Source: Pseudomonas reinekei (lineage in GTDB: Bacteria; Pseudomonadota; Gammaproteobacteria; Pseudomonadales; Pseudomonadaceae). Taken from it: 64,000 nt of DNA. Position numbers and translations under genes: made by a program. Location of the stretch: positions 248,001 to 312,000 of the forward strand of contig NZ_MSTQ01000005.1 of the NCBI RefSeq assembly GCF_001945365.1. Reading direction: 5' to 3'. Under the pieces are notes generated by a model. It was not told the DNA's origin. It did not search any database and saw nothing but the letters and a program-made list of their open reading frames with translations. Below are positions 1-9,177 of this stretch, one piece after another. Every line of letters begins with the position of its first letter. Within the stretch, counting starts at the first letter, position 1.

Positions 1-1372
1 CGATATAGCGAATCGGCAGGCCAAATTGTTTGGCCAGGGCGAAAATGACGCCGCCCTTGGCGGTGCCATCGAGCTTGGTCAGAGCCAGTCCGGTCAGTTC
101 GACGGTCTGGTTGAATTGTTTGGCCTGGTTGATAGCGTTCTGGCCGGTGCCGGCGTCGAGCACCAGCAGCACTTCGTGCGGCGCGTCGGCATCGAGCTTG
201 CTGATCACCCGACGAACCTTTTTCAGCTCTTCCATCAGGTTGTCTTTGGTGTGCAGGCGACCGGCGGTGTCAGCGATCAGCACGTCGATGCCACGGGCCT
301 TGGCGGCCTGCACGGCGTCGAAGATCACCGAAGCCGAATCCGCGCCGGTGTGCTGGGCGATGACCGGGATCTTGTTGCGCTCGCCCCAGACCTGCAATTG
401 CTCGACTGCTGCGGCACGGAAGGTGTCACCGGCGGCGAGCATGACTTTCTTGCCTTCCAGTTGCAGCTTCTTCGCCAGCTTGCCGATGGTGGTGGTCTTG
501 CCGGCGCCGTTGACGCCAACGACCAGAATCACGAACGGCTTGTTCTGCGAGGTGATTTTCAGCGGCTGCTCGACAGGCTTGAGCATCGCCGCCAACTCAG
601 CTTGCAGGGATTTGTACAGTGCATCGGCATCGGCCAGTTCTTTGCGCGCGACCTTCTGGGTCAGGCGCTGGATGATCACCGACGTCGCCTCCACCCCCAC
701 GTCGGCGGTCAGCAGACGGGTTTCGAGGTCATCGAGCAGTTCGTCATCGATGGCTTTCTTGCCCAGGAACAGGCTGGCCATGCCTTCGCCGATGCTGGCG
801 CTGGTCTTGGACAGGCCTTGCTTGAGGCGGGCGAAGAAACCAGCCTTGGATTCTTCGGTGCGTACCGGCTCGACCGGCGCTTCGACAACTGGAGCAATAA
901 CAGGTGCAGGTGCTGGCTCGGGCGTTTGAACAACGGGTGCAACGAATGCCGGAATGACCGGCTCGGGCACAGCTTCAACTTCAACGACCGGTTCAACAAC
1001 CGGAACTGGCTCAGGGGCAAAAGCCGCCGGAGCAGGAATCGGTGGCGTCACATGCGGCGCCAGCGCGTCTTCGACCAGCGCCACCGGCTCTTCGGCCACC
1101 GGCAAGGTCAGCCACGGTTCGGCGGCCGGGGTCAGCGGCAGTTTGGCCGTGATTTCAGGCTCAGGTTCGACGGCCGGTTGCAGCACCGGCTCGGCGATTG
1201 GCAAGACAACCGGCGCTGGCGCTTCTTCTAGTAACGGCGCCGGGGCTGGCTCAGGAAGTGGCTGTGGCTGTTCGACGACGGGTTCCTGCGGTTTTTTGCG
1301 CAGCCATCCGAACAGGCTTTTCTTCTCGCCAGCCGCAGCTGGAGTCTTCTTGTCGTCGTTGGAACCAAACAT
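1..1372 (-). CDS. ftsY: FtsY, signal recognition particle receptor GTPase (partial, C-terminus cut by window edge)
   Basis: FtsY docks ribosome-SRP complexes at the inner membrane so that membrane proteins insert co-translationally. The ORF is open from ATG at 1372 to the window edge, about 457 codons. The order is a short basic start (KKSLFGWLRKK), a long Pro/Glu/Ala-rich acidic A domain to about residue 175, then the NG GTPase domain. The P-loop GVNGAGKTT is near residue 285, DTAGR near 366 and TKLDG near 443. By comparison with the family only about 25-30 C-terminal residues should be missing. In related genomes ftsE, ftsX and rpoH follow. Identity is certain from the GTPase motifs and architecture. 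Confidence 0.97.
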   Translation of the reverse strand, partial: MFGSNDDKKTPAAAGEKKSLFGWLRKKPQEPVVEQPQPLPEPAPAPLLEEAPAPVVLPIAEPVLQPAVEPEPEITAKLPLTPAAEPWLTLPVAEEPVALVEDALAPHVTPPIPAPAAFAPEPVPVVEPVVEVEAVPEPVIPAFVAPVVQTPEPAPAPVIAPVVEAPVEPVRTEESKAGFFARLKQGLSKTSASIGEGMASLFLGKKAIDDELLDDLETRLLTADVGVEATSVIIQRLTQKVARKELADADALYKSLQAELAAMLKPVEQPLKITSQNKPFVILVVGVNGAGKTTTIGKLAKKLQLEGKKVMLAAGDTFRAAAVEQLQVWGERNKIPVIAQHTGADSASVIFDAVQAAKARGIDVLIADTAGRLHTKDNLMEELKKVRRVISKLDADAPHEVLLVLDAGTGQNAINQAKQFNQTVELTGLALTKLDGTAKGGVIFALAKQFGLPIRYI

Positions 1373-1714
1373 GGAGGACGGCTATCTCACGGTAGCGACG
1401 CGCCAATGGCGCCTCGGCAATTAAAATTTCGATGCAGAACAGACTGCGATTGACCCAGCTTGTTCACGCGCAACATTTTGTCGAGGTGCGAATGGCACCT
1501 TACAAAAACGATTTCACTAAGGACTGATGCGGAAAAATCGGCGAAAAAGCAGAGTCTAGTTGATAAACCACAGCCTTCTGCCGCAAACCCAAACAACCTG
1601 ATCAAACGTAAAGGCCTGATAGGCGTGGCCGCCAGTAAAACGGATCAGTATCCTAGCACCCTCTCGCCCGCCGACGCTAAGACCTAGCGGGCAGCCCCAA
1701 AGGTTTAAACACGA
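1373..1714. other. Intergenic region between ftsY and the first M16 operon (342 bp)
   Basis: This gap separates the divergent ftsY and M16 genes, so promoters for both should lie here. It is clearly more AT-rich than its flanks. A TATCCT at 1649-1654 could be a -10 box for the M16 operon, but I see no good -35. A weak inverted repeat (GCCCGC at 1666-1671 with GCGGGC at 1687-1692) lies just before the M16 start. I found no gene or RNA here that I can support. Confidence 0.5.
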
Positions 1715-3070
1715 ATGAATGTTCTAGCCCGCCGCGCCGCAGGCCTGCTGCTCAGCACAGTTTGTCTGCCCCTCTCGGCCTTGGCTGCCGACCCACAACC
1801 CACCCACGAATTTACCCTCGACAATGGCTTGAAGGTCGTCGTGCGCGAAGATCATCGCGCGCCAGTGGTGGTTTCACAGGTCTGGTACAAGGTTGGCTCC
1901 AGCTACGAGACACCGGGTCAGACCGGTCTGTCCCACGCCCTGGAACACATGATGTTCAAGGGCAGCGAGAAAGTCGGCCCCGGCGAAGCGTCGCTGATCC
2001 TGCGCGACCTCGGTGCCGAAGAGAACGCCTTCACCAGCGACGACTTCACCGCGTACTATCAGGTGCTGGCCCGCGACCGCCTGGGCGTGGCCTTCGAGCT
2101 GGAAGCCGACCGCATGGCCAGCCTGCGCCTGCCGCCGGACGAGTTCGCCCGCGAGATCGAAGTCATCAAGGAAGAACGTCGCCTGCGTACCGACGACAAA
2201 CCCATGTCCAAGGCCTATGAGCGCTTCAAGGCCATGGCCTACCCGGCCAGCGGCTATCACACGCCGACCATCGGCTGGATGGCGGACCTGGAGCGCATGA
2301 AAGTCGAAGAGCTGCGCCACTGGTATCAATCCTGGTACGTGCCGAACAACGCCACGCTGGTGGTGGTCGGCGACGTGACGCCCGAGGAAGTCAAAACCCT
2401 GGCCCAGCGCTACTTCGGCCCGATCGCCAGACGTGACGTGCCCGCCGCGAAAAAACCGCTGGAACTGGCCGAGCCCGGCGAGCGCCAGATCACCCTGCAC
2501 GTGAAGACCCAATTGCCCAGCCTGATGCTGGCATTCAACGTGCCGAGCATCGCCACCGCTGAAGACAAGCGTTCGGTGAACGCCTTGCGCCTGATTTCCG
2601 CGCTACTGGATGGCGGCTACAGCGCACGCATCCCGACGCAACTGGAGCGCGGCGAAGAATTGGTGTCCGGCGGTTCGTCGAGCTACGACGCCTACACCCG
2701 TGGCGACAGTCTGTTCACCCTGTCGGCAACGCCCAACAGCCAGAAAAACAAAACCATCGCCCAGGCCGAAGCCGGTTTGTGGAAGTTGCTTGAGCAGTTG
2801 AAAACCACCGCGCCGACCACCGAAGAACTGGAACGCGTGCGGGCACAGGTCATCGCCGGCCTCGTTTACGAGCGCGATTCGATCACCAGCCAGGCCACGG
2901 CCATCGGTCAACTGGAAACCGTCGGCCTCTCCTGGAAACTGATGGACACCGAACTCGCCGATCTGGAAAGCGTGACGCCGCAAGACATCCAGAAAGCCGC
3001 CAGGCTGTATTTCACCCGCGAACGTCTCAGCGTCGCCCATGTACTGCCAGAGGAGACGACTCATGAGTGA
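1715..3070 (+). CDS. M16 family zinc metallopeptidase, catalytic subunit (copy 1)
   Basis: This is a 451-residue secreted insulinase-type (pitrilysin) peptidase. Residues 1-25 form a signal peptide ending in ALAA. The inverted zinc motif HALEH sits at residues 74-78, and the third ligand glutamate lies about 76 residues further on in VIKEERR (about 154), so it should be catalytically active. The second half is the usual inactive M16 C-lobe. Its stop overlaps the start of the next gene by 8 bases (ATGAGTGA), typical of a translationally coupled heterodimer. It corresponds to the M16 gene next to ftsY in other pseudomonads. The substrate is unknown; the signal peptide implies a periplasmic site. 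The start has only a weak Shine-Dalgarno (AAAGG at long spacing). Confidence 0.93.
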   Translation: MNVLARRAAGLLLSTVCLPLSALAADPQPTHEFTLDNGLKVVVREDHRAPVVVSQVWYKVGSSYETPGQTGLSHALEHMMFKGSEKVGPGEASLILRDLGAEENAFTSDDFTAYYQVLARDRLGVAFELEADRMASLRLPPDEFAREIEVIKEERRLRTDDKPMSKAYERFKAMAYPASGYHTPTIGWMADLERMKVEELRHWYQSWYVPNNATLVVVGDVTPEEVKTLAQRYFGPIARRDVPAAKKPLELAEPGERQITLHVKTQLPSLMLAFNVPSIATAEDKRSVNALRLISALLDGGYSARIPTQLERGEELVSGGSSSYDAYTRGDSLFTLSATPNSQKNKTIAQAEAGLWKLLEQLKTTAPTTEELERVRAQVIAGLVYERDSITSQATAIGQLETVGLSWKLMDTELADLESVTPQDIQKAARLYFTRERLSVAHVLPEETTHE

Positions 3071-4553
3071 GCGTAAAAAACCGCGCCTGGCCCTGTTCGC
3101 CCTGATCGCCGTCGCGCTGATCGGGTCTGCCGCGTTCTATTTTTCGAAAACCGGCGAAACCAGCGCCAGCGAAGCGCTGGACAAGGCCAAAGCCAGCCAG
3201 AAGCTGCAATCGCTGACCGAACTCAACGGCAAGGCGCCGAGCCACCGCACACTCGACGTGCAAACCTGGAATACCGCCGAAGGTGCCAAGGTGTTGTTCG
3301 TTGAAGCACGCGAATTGCCGATGTTTGACATGCGCCTGATCTTTGCCGCCGGCAGCAGCCAGGACGGCAATACACCGGGCCTGGCACTGCTGACCAATGC
3401 CATGCTCAACGAAGGGGTGGCCGGCAAAGACGTCAGCGCCATCGCCCAGGGCTTCGAAGGCCTGGGGGCCGATTTCGGCAATGGCGCTTACAAAGACATG
3501 GCGGTTGCTTCGCTGCGCAGCCTCAGTGCTCCGGACAAGCGTGAACCGGCGTTGAGGCTGTTCGCTGACGTCGTCGGCAAACCGACCTTCCCGGCCGACT
3601 CGTTCACCCGCATCAAGAACCAGATGCTCGCCGGTTTCGAGTACCAGAAACAGAACCCCGGCAAGCTGGCCAGCCTGGAATTGATGAACCGGTTGTATGG
3701 CGATCACCCGTACGCGCACGCCAGTGATGGCACGGCGAAATCCGTTCCGACGGTGACCCTCGCGCAACTGCGCGCCTTCCACGAGAAAGCCTATGCAGCG
3801 GGCAACGTGGTGATCGCGCTGGTCGGCGACTTGTCCCGCGCCGAAGCCGAAGCCATCGCCGCACAGGTTTCCTCGGCTCTGCCCAAGGGCCCGGCCCTGC
3901 CGAAAATCGCCCAGCCGACCGAACCCAAGGCCAGCATCGGCCACATCGAGTTCCCGTCCAAACAGACCAACCTGATGCTCGCGCAATTGGGTATCGACCG
4001 TGACGATCCGGACTACGCCGCGCTGTCCATGGGCAACCAGATCCTCGGCGGTGGCGGCTTTGGTACTCGATTGATGAGCGAAGTGCGCGAGAAGCGTGGT
4101 CTGGCCTATGGTGTGTATTCGGGTTTCAGCCCGATGCAGGCGCGCGGCCCGTTCATGATCAACCTGCAGACCCGCGCTGAAATGAGCGAAGGCACCCTGA
4201 AACTGGTGCAGGACGTTCTGGCGGACTACCTTGAAACCGGCCCGACCGAAAAAGAACTCGACGACGCCAAGCGCGAACTGGCCGGCAGCTTCCCGCTGTC
4301 TACCGCCAGCAACGCCGACATCGTCGGCCAACTGGGCGCCATCGGCTTCTATAACTTGCCGTTGAGTCATCTGGAAGACTTCATGCAGCAGTCCCAGAGC
4401 CTGACCGTCGATCAAGTCAAAGCGGCCATGAACAAACATCTGAGCACGGATAAAATGGTCATCGTCAGCGCTGGCCCGACCGTGCCGCAAAAGCCGTTAC
4501 CGGCCCCTACTGATAAACCTGCCGAGCAACCGCTCGGGGTTCCGGAGCATTAA
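3063..4553 (+). CDS. M16 family pseudoprotease, non-catalytic partner subunit (copy 1)
   Basis: This 496-residue M16-fold protein starts at ATG 3063 inside the stop region of the catalytic subunit. A longer in-frame start at 3039 is less likely because coupling favours 3063. Residues 8-25 form an uncleaved or cleavable hydrophobic segment (LALFALIAVALIGSAAF). Where HxxEH should stand there is TNAMLNEG, so zinc binding is lost. The C-lobe pair expected in such partners is present (SEVREKRGLAYGVYSGF). M16B enzymes commonly work as one zinc subunit plus one R/Y subunit, which fits this operon. The C-terminus is proline-rich. The stop overlaps the rsmD start by one base (TAATG). Confidence 0.9.
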   Translation: MSERKKPRLALFALIAVALIGSAAFYFSKTGETSASEALDKAKASQKLQSLTELNGKAPSHRTLDVQTWNTAEGAKVLFVEARELPMFDMRLIFAAGSSQDGNTPGLALLTNAMLNEGVAGKDVSAIAQGFEGLGADFGNGAYKDMAVASLRSLSAPDKREPALRLFADVVGKPTFPADSFTRIKNQMLAGFEYQKQNPGKLASLELMNRLYGDHPYAHASDGTAKSVPTVTLAQLRAFHEKAYAAGNVVIALVGDLSRAEAEAIAAQVSSALPKGPALPKIAQPTEPKASIGHIEFPSKQTNLMLAQLGIDRDDPDYAALSMGNQILGGGGFGTRLMSEVREKRGLAYGVYSGFSPMQARGPFMINLQTRAEMSEGTLKLVQDVLADYLETGPTEKELDDAKRELAGSFPLSTASNADIVGQLGAIGFYNLPLSHLEDFMQQSQSLTVDQVKAAMNKHLSTDKMVIVSAGPTVPQKPLPAPTDKPAEQPLGVPEH

Positions 4554-5155
4554 TGGCCACTTCCCGTCCTAAAAAACCTGTTCACAACGTGCACAACGGC
4601 GTGAACCAGTTGCGCATCATCGGCGGCGAATGGCGCAGCCGAAAGTTGAGTTTCCCTGACGCCCCGGGCCTGCGCCCGACGCCGGACCGCGTGCGTGAAA
4701 CCCTGTTCAACTGGCTCGCGCCTTACGTGCCAGGCGCCAAGGTGCTCGACCCGTTCACCGGCAGCGGCGCGCTGTTCCTCGAAGCCTTGTCCCGTGGCGC
4801 AGCCATGGGCCAGGCGCTGGACGCCAGCAGCCTTGCGGTGTCGAGCCTCAAGGAGCATCTGGGCACATTGCGCTGCACCACCGGCCAGGTTCAGACCGCC
4901 GACGCCCTGCGCTACCTGGAAACCCAGACTGCCACAGCTTACGACCTGGTGTTCCTCGACCCGCCGTTCAATCAGAACCTGCTGCCCGCCGTTTGCGCCC
5001 TGCTCGAAGAACGCCAATGGCTGGCCGAGGATGCCTGGGTGTATACCGAAAGCGAAAGCGCACCGTCGACCCTCGGCTTGCCGGAAAACTGGCGCCTGCA
5101 CCGTGAGCAAAAGTCCGGGCGGGTCTACTACTCGTTGTGGCAACGCAGCGCCTGA
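4553..5155 (+). CDS. rsmD: RsmD, 16S rRNA (guanine-966-N2)-methyltransferase
   Basis: RsmD methylates G966 of 16S rRNA during 30S assembly, using S-adenosylmethionine. The 200-residue protein has the family start region (LRIIGGEWRSRKL), a glycine-rich SAM-binding motif DPFTGSGALF at about residues 66-75 and the catalytic DPPF motif near 136. The TAATG overlap with the upstream M16 gene shows that it is translated as the third gene of that operon. The family length is about 190-200 residues. Confidence 0.96.
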   Translation: MATSRPKKPVHNVHNGVNQLRIIGGEWRSRKLSFPDAPGLRPTPDRVRETLFNWLAPYVPGAKVLDPFTGSGALFLEALSRGAAMGQALDASSLAVSSLKEHLGTLRCTTGQVQTADALRYLETQTATAYDLVFLDPPFNQNLLPAVCALLEERQWLAEDAWVYTESESAPSTLGLPENWRLHREQKSGRVYYSLWQRSA

Positions 5156-5236
5156 AACCCTGGCGACATGACGGCCCCAAAATCGCTGTCGGCATGCACT
5201 ACATAATTACCGCCAGACACCTCATCGGATGATCCA

Positions 5237-5268
5237 CAGTGGTTTGCGCAAATTCCTGAAAACCACTG
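5237..5268 (+). promoter_or_regulatory. Inverted repeat in the leader of the second M16 operon
   Basis: CAGTGGTTT at 5237-5245 pairs exactly with AAACCACTG at 5260-5268, leaving a 14-base loop. It ends 13 bases before the start codon at 5282 and runs into the Shine-Dalgarno GAGGA. There is no T-tract, so it is not a classical terminator. It could be an operator or an RNA hairpin that limits ribosome access. Confidence 0.35.
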
Positions 5269-5281
5269 AGGATGTACACGG

Positions 5282-6628
5282 ATGAACATCTCCCGCAGCA
5301 CTTGTCTGTTGCTCTGTATCGGGTGGCTGCCACTTATGGCAGTCGCCGCATCACCCCCTTCGACACATGCCTTCACCCTGGATAACGGCCTCAAGGTGGT
5401 CGTGCGTGAAGACCATCGCTCTGCCGCCGTCACCGCTCAGCTATGGCTCAAAGTCGGCGCAAGCTACGAACCGCCCGGCCAATCCGGCCTGTCCCATGCC
5501 CTTGAACACATGGTCTACAAAGGCAGCAGCAAAGCCTGCGCCGGAGAGTTCAGCACGGTACTGAAAAAACTCGGTGCCAGCGAAAACGCCTTCACCGGAA
5601 AGGACTTCACCGTCTATCACCAGACGCTTTCCCCTGGTCGACTTGGCGTCGCGTTCGAGATCATGGCCGACCTGATGAGTACGGCCGAGTTGAGTGAGCG
5701 AGACTTCACGACGGAGCTGAATGTCATTCAGGAGGAGCGACGCGATATCGTCGACGACCAATTATTAGCGCAGAGCATCGAACGACTGGAGAGCCTTGCC
5801 TACCTGAGCAGTGCCTATCGCAGCCCGACCATTGGCTGGATGCACGACCTGCAGCGCATGAGTGCCCTTCAACTGCAGCACTGGTATCAAGCCTGGTACG
5901 CGCCGAACAACGCGACCCTGGTGATAGCAGGCGATGTCACGCCTGACGCGGTCAAAGCGCTGGCGCAGAAATACTTCGGTCACCTGGAGCGTCGCGCGAC
6001 GCCTGCCGCCGTCGCGCCTGTCGAATTATCCGCACCCGGTGAAAGATCATTGATCCTGCGTGCCCCGATCTCGGCCCCACGTCTCATCATGAGCTTCAAC
6101 ACACCCAGCCTGGCCACCGCGCAAGACCGCCGGACCGCATACGCACTGCGCCTGCTCGAAACGCTATTGGCAGGTTCCGAAAGCGCCCGCATCAAACAAC
6201 AACTGCAGCTGGGTGAAGCGATATTTTCCGACACTCAATCCGAGTACGACGCCTTCAATCGCGGCGACTCACTACTCACCATCAACACCCAACTCAATCT
6301 CGACAAGATTAAAAGCACCGATCAAGCCCTGGTGCGCCTTTGGCAAGTGATCGATGAACTGAAAAACAAGGCGCCGGAAAAGGCAGAGCTGGATCGGGCC
6401 AAGACCCTGCTGATCGCCAACTCGGTGTACGCGCAGGATGATCTGGAAGGGCAAGCCTTTATCTTGGGCCTATTGGAAAGTATTGGCCTGGACTGGCGTC
6501 TGTCGGATCAGGACGCAGCTGAACTGAACAAGGTCACCCCACAGGATATTCAAAACGCTGCCATCACTTACCTGACGCGCGAACGCCTGAGTACCGCCAC
6601 AATCCTGCCGGAGAAAAACCATGAATAA
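5282..6628 (+). CDS. M16 family zinc metallopeptidase, catalytic subunit (copy 2)
   Basis: This 448-residue paralogue of the gene at 1715 shares long stretches with it, for example FTLDNGLKVVVREDHR near the N-terminus. It has a signal peptide (residues 1-23, ending MAVAA), HALEHMVYKG as the zinc motif and VIQEERR for the third ligand. The catalytic set is therefore intact. The two copies differ at many positions, so the duplication is old. This copy has its own leader of about 126 bases after rsmD. Its stop overlaps the next start by 8 bases (ATGAATAA), the same arrangement as copy 1, so the pair was duplicated as a unit. Confidence 0.92.
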   Translation: MNISRSTCLLLCIGWLPLMAVAASPPSTHAFTLDNGLKVVVREDHRSAAVTAQLWLKVGASYEPPGQSGLSHALEHMVYKGSSKACAGEFSTVLKKLGASENAFTGKDFTVYHQTLSPGRLGVAFEIMADLMSTAELSERDFTTELNVIQEERRDIVDDQLLAQSIERLESLAYLSSAYRSPTIGWMHDLQRMSALQLQHWYQAWYAPNNATLVIAGDVTPDAVKALAQKYFGHLERRATPAAVAPVELSAPGERSLILRAPISAPRLIMSFNTPSLATAQDRRTAYALRLLETLLAGSESARIKQQLQLGEAIFSDTQSEYDAFNRGDSLLTINTQLNLDKIKSTDQALVRLWQVIDELKNKAPEKAELDRAKTLLIANSVYAQDDLEGQAFILGLLESIGLDWRLSDQDAAELNKVTPQDIQNAAITYLTRERLSTATILPEKNHE

Positions 6629-8081
6629 GGTCAAATCAGTCATCAAGGGCGCGTGGATGGTACTGGCCGGCGTGTTGCTGGGTGGGCAGCTTTTTACCCC
6701 CTGCGCCGCCACGCAGGCCACGCCTCAAAAAGCCACGCTGCAATCACTGAGTGAGCCTCAGCGTCCGTCGGCGCGTCGGGCGCTACCGATTAAAGGTTAC
6801 AAATCTCATTCCGGGACCAAGATCCTGTTCATTCGCAACCCGGGCCTGCCCATGTTCGACGTCCATGTCAGCTTTGCCGCCGGCAGCGCCCACACCCACC
6901 ATCAACCCGGCCTCGCCGCGCTGACCTTCAGCCTCTTGAACGAAGGGGTCGACGGCAAGGACATCAATGCCATCCAGGAAACCTTCGACCAACTCGGTGC
7001 GAGGCTGGGCATGGGGATCACTGCGGATCGGGCCAGCTTCTCGTTACGTAGCCTGAGCGATGAGGCCCGACGTGCCCCAGCCCTCGAGCTGTTCGCCCAG
7101 ATGCTGGGCAAACCGTTGTTGCCGGAGCAGTCCCTGTCTCTCGCGACATCCCAGTTACTGCACTTTCTCGATACCGAGCAAGCGTCCCATGCAACCCAAG
7201 CCGATCAGGCCCTCCATGGCTTGATGTTCCCCAAACACGGCTATTCGCAGTCCGTGTACGGAACCAGGGTCGGGCTTGCCTCAGTCACCCGCGATCAGGT
7301 GCAGGACTTCCATCGCTCAGCGTACGCCGCAGGCAACGCACTGATAATACTGGTCGGAGACCTTACGGAAGACGAAGCCCAGCGCATCGGCGCGCAGATT
7401 TCCAATGCATTGCCTCAGGGGCCAGCCGTCGCCGCGATCCCATCACCCGGCAGCCCGGACGCTCAACAGCTTCTGCGACCGGTAAAGTCTTCAAGCCAAG
7501 CCTATTTACGCCTTGCCCAGCCAGGCGTACTGCGAAACAGTCCCGATTCTGCTGCGCTGCAAATAGCGAACCGGATATTCACCGCCCGCCTGATGGAAGA
7601 ACTTCGTGAACGCCGAGGAATGACCTATGACGTTCAAGCCAGGCTCTCTACCCTTCAAGCGCAAAGCACGCTGGTCATTGAACTGCAGACTCGGCCGGAG
7701 CTGGCCGATGCAGCACTGGCGCACATAAAAGGGATGTTTCGTGACTTCCTCATCCACGGCCCCACACAGAAAGAGCTTGATGACACAAAAACGTGGCTGG
7801 CAGGCAGCGCACCATTAAGAAGTGCGAGCAATGCACAGATCGTGAGGCGACTGCTCGACATCGGTGTCCATGACTTGCCATTGGACCTCGACTTTTCTAC
7901 TCAAAGGGCCCAGGAATTGAATCTCGATGCCGTCAAGAAAGCACTCAACCAGCATCTCGATGCCGAGCGGTGGAACACGGTCATCCTGGGACCCACAACG
8001 AACCAGCAACCATTGCCCAACCCAGTCCAAAGCGAAGCCAATACGATGTGTCGCGCAACAACCGAGTTTGTGGCAAGTTAG
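6621..8081 (+). CDS. M16 family pseudoprotease, non-catalytic partner subunit (copy 2)
   Basis: This 486-residue paralogue of the gene at 3063 lacks the zinc motif (LTFSLLNEG replaces HxxEH). It keeps the C-lobe R/Y region (MEELRERRGMTYDVQARLS). An N-terminal hydrophobic segment (about residues 9-30) implies export or membrane anchoring. In the second lobe the glycine-rich stretch of copy 1 (ILGGGGFGTRL) is shortened to IFTARL, so this lobe has diverged more. Codon use is a little less GC-rich than in copy 1. It ends in a Cys-containing tail with no similarity to copy 1. Confidence 0.88.
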   Translation: MNKVKSVIKGAWMVLAGVLLGGQLFTPCAATQATPQKATLQSLSEPQRPSARRALPIKGYKSHSGTKILFIRNPGLPMFDVHVSFAAGSAHTHHQPGLAALTFSLLNEGVDGKDINAIQETFDQLGARLGMGITADRASFSLRSLSDEARRAPALELFAQMLGKPLLPEQSLSLATSQLLHFLDTEQASHATQADQALHGLMFPKHGYSQSVYGTRVGLASVTRDQVQDFHRSAYAAGNALIILVGDLTEDEAQRIGAQISNALPQGPAVAAIPSPGSPDAQQLLRPVKSSSQAYLRLAQPGVLRNSPDSAALQIANRIFTARLMEELRERRGMTYDVQARLSTLQAQSTLVIELQTRPELADAALAHIKGMFRDFLIHGPTQKELDDTKTWLAGSAPLRSASNAQIVRRLLDIGVHDLPLDLDFSTQRAQELNLDAVKKALNQHLDAERWNTVILGPTTNQQPLPNPVQSEANTMCRATTEFVAS

Positions 8082-8160
8082 TTTTCCATGACGACGCGGT
8101 CGCGGCGCAGGCATGCCGCGGCCCGGTGCGGCTTCACGACTACCTTGACCGAGAATTGAT

Positions 8161-9174
8161 GTGCAACCGCGCTCCACGATGATTCCATCGCCCGCCTTCC
8201 GGCCGGCCTTTGGCCTTGGCAATCCACACTTGCAGACCTTGTGGGGACCGCTTTGGCGCAAAACCACGCACCTCGAACGCGAACGCGAACGCCTGTGGCT
8301 TGAAGATGGCGATTTTCTCGACCTCGACTGGCATGGCCCGCACAGCGTCGATGCGCCATTGGTGCTGGTGTTGCACGGGCTGACCGGTTCGTCGAATTCG
8401 CCTTACGTGGCCGGGGTGCAAAAAGCCCTGGGCGACCAAGGTTGGGCCAGTGTCGCGCTGAACTGGCGCGGCTGTTCCGGTGAACCCAACCTGTTGCCCC
8501 GCAGCTACCATTCCGGCGCCAGCGAAGACCTGGCCGCAGCCATCAGGCACTTGAAAGCCAAACGGCCGCTCGCACCGTTGTATGCGATCGGTTACTCCCT
8601 GGGCGGCAACGTGCTGCTCAAGCATCTGGGTGAAACCGGCAGTGCCAGCGGCGTGCTTGGCGCCGTTGCGGTGTCGGTACCGTTCCGCCTGGACCAGTGC
8701 GCCGATCGCATCGGCCAGGGTTTCTCCAAGGTCTATCAGGCACATTTCATGCGCGAGATGCTGGCCTACATCAAGAACAAGCAACGGCAATTCCAGCATG
8801 ACGGCCGCGAGGATGGCCTGGCGGCATTGGCCGCACTCGGCTCGCTGGAAAACATGCGCACGTTCTGGGATTTCGATGGCCGGGTGACCGCGCCGCTGCA
8901 CGGCTTCGTGGATGCCGAGGATTACTATCGACGCGCTTCAAGTCGCTACTTCCTCGGAGAAATTCGAACGCCGACCCTGATAATCCAGGCCGCGGACGAT
9001 CCCTTCGTTTTTCCCCACAGCCTGCCGCAAGCCGATGAGTTATCGGCCTGCACGCAATTCGAACTGCAAGCCAAGGGGGGGCACGTCGGGTTTATCGACG
9101 GCTCGGTCAAGCAACCGGGTTACTACCTGGAACGGCGCATCCCCCAGTGGCTGGCTAACGCAGGCAGCAACTGA
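8161..9174 (+). CDS. YheT-type alpha/beta-fold hydrolase
   Basis: This serine-hydrolase-fold protein belongs to the YheT/ABHD1-3 family (NPHLQTLWGPL near the start, LVLHGLTGSS for the oxyanion region). The nucleophile elbow is GYSLGGN with Ser146 counted from the GTG at 8161. Downstream, ADDPFV and GGHVGFI supply the expected acid and histidine. The start is uncertain: GTG 8161 gives 337 residues and ATG 8179 gives 331; neither has a clear Shine-Dalgarno. It is followed after 3 bases by the AraC regulator, so the two are probably cotranscribed. The substrate is unknown; relatives are esterases acting on short or medium acyl chains. Confidence 0.9.
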   Translation: MQPRSTMIPSPAFRPAFGLGNPHLQTLWGPLWRKTTHLERERERLWLEDGDFLDLDWHGPHSVDAPLVLVLHGLTGSSNSPYVAGVQKALGDQGWASVALNWRGCSGEPNLLPRSYHSGASEDLAAAIRHLKAKRPLAPLYAIGYSLGGNVLLKHLGETGSASGVLGAVAVSVPFRLDQCADRIGQGFSKVYQAHFMREMLAYIKNKQRQFQHDGREDGLAALAALGSLENMRTFWDFDGRVTAPLHGFVDAEDYYRRASSRYFLGEIRTPTLIIQAADDPFVFPHSLPQADELSACTQFELQAKGGHVGFIDGSVKQPGYYLERRIPQWLANAGSN

Positions 9175-9177
9175 GCC

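Noticed and set aside
26..1231. Long plus-strand open frames opposite ftsY
   Set aside because: They are antisense shadows of the Pro/Ala-rich ftsY reading frame; the translation is low-complexity and has no start signal.
3027..4490. A 487-residue open frame opposite the M16 partner gene
   Set aside because: It is antisense to a well-supported gene, with a histidine/glutamine/valine-rich composition typical of GC-rich shadows.
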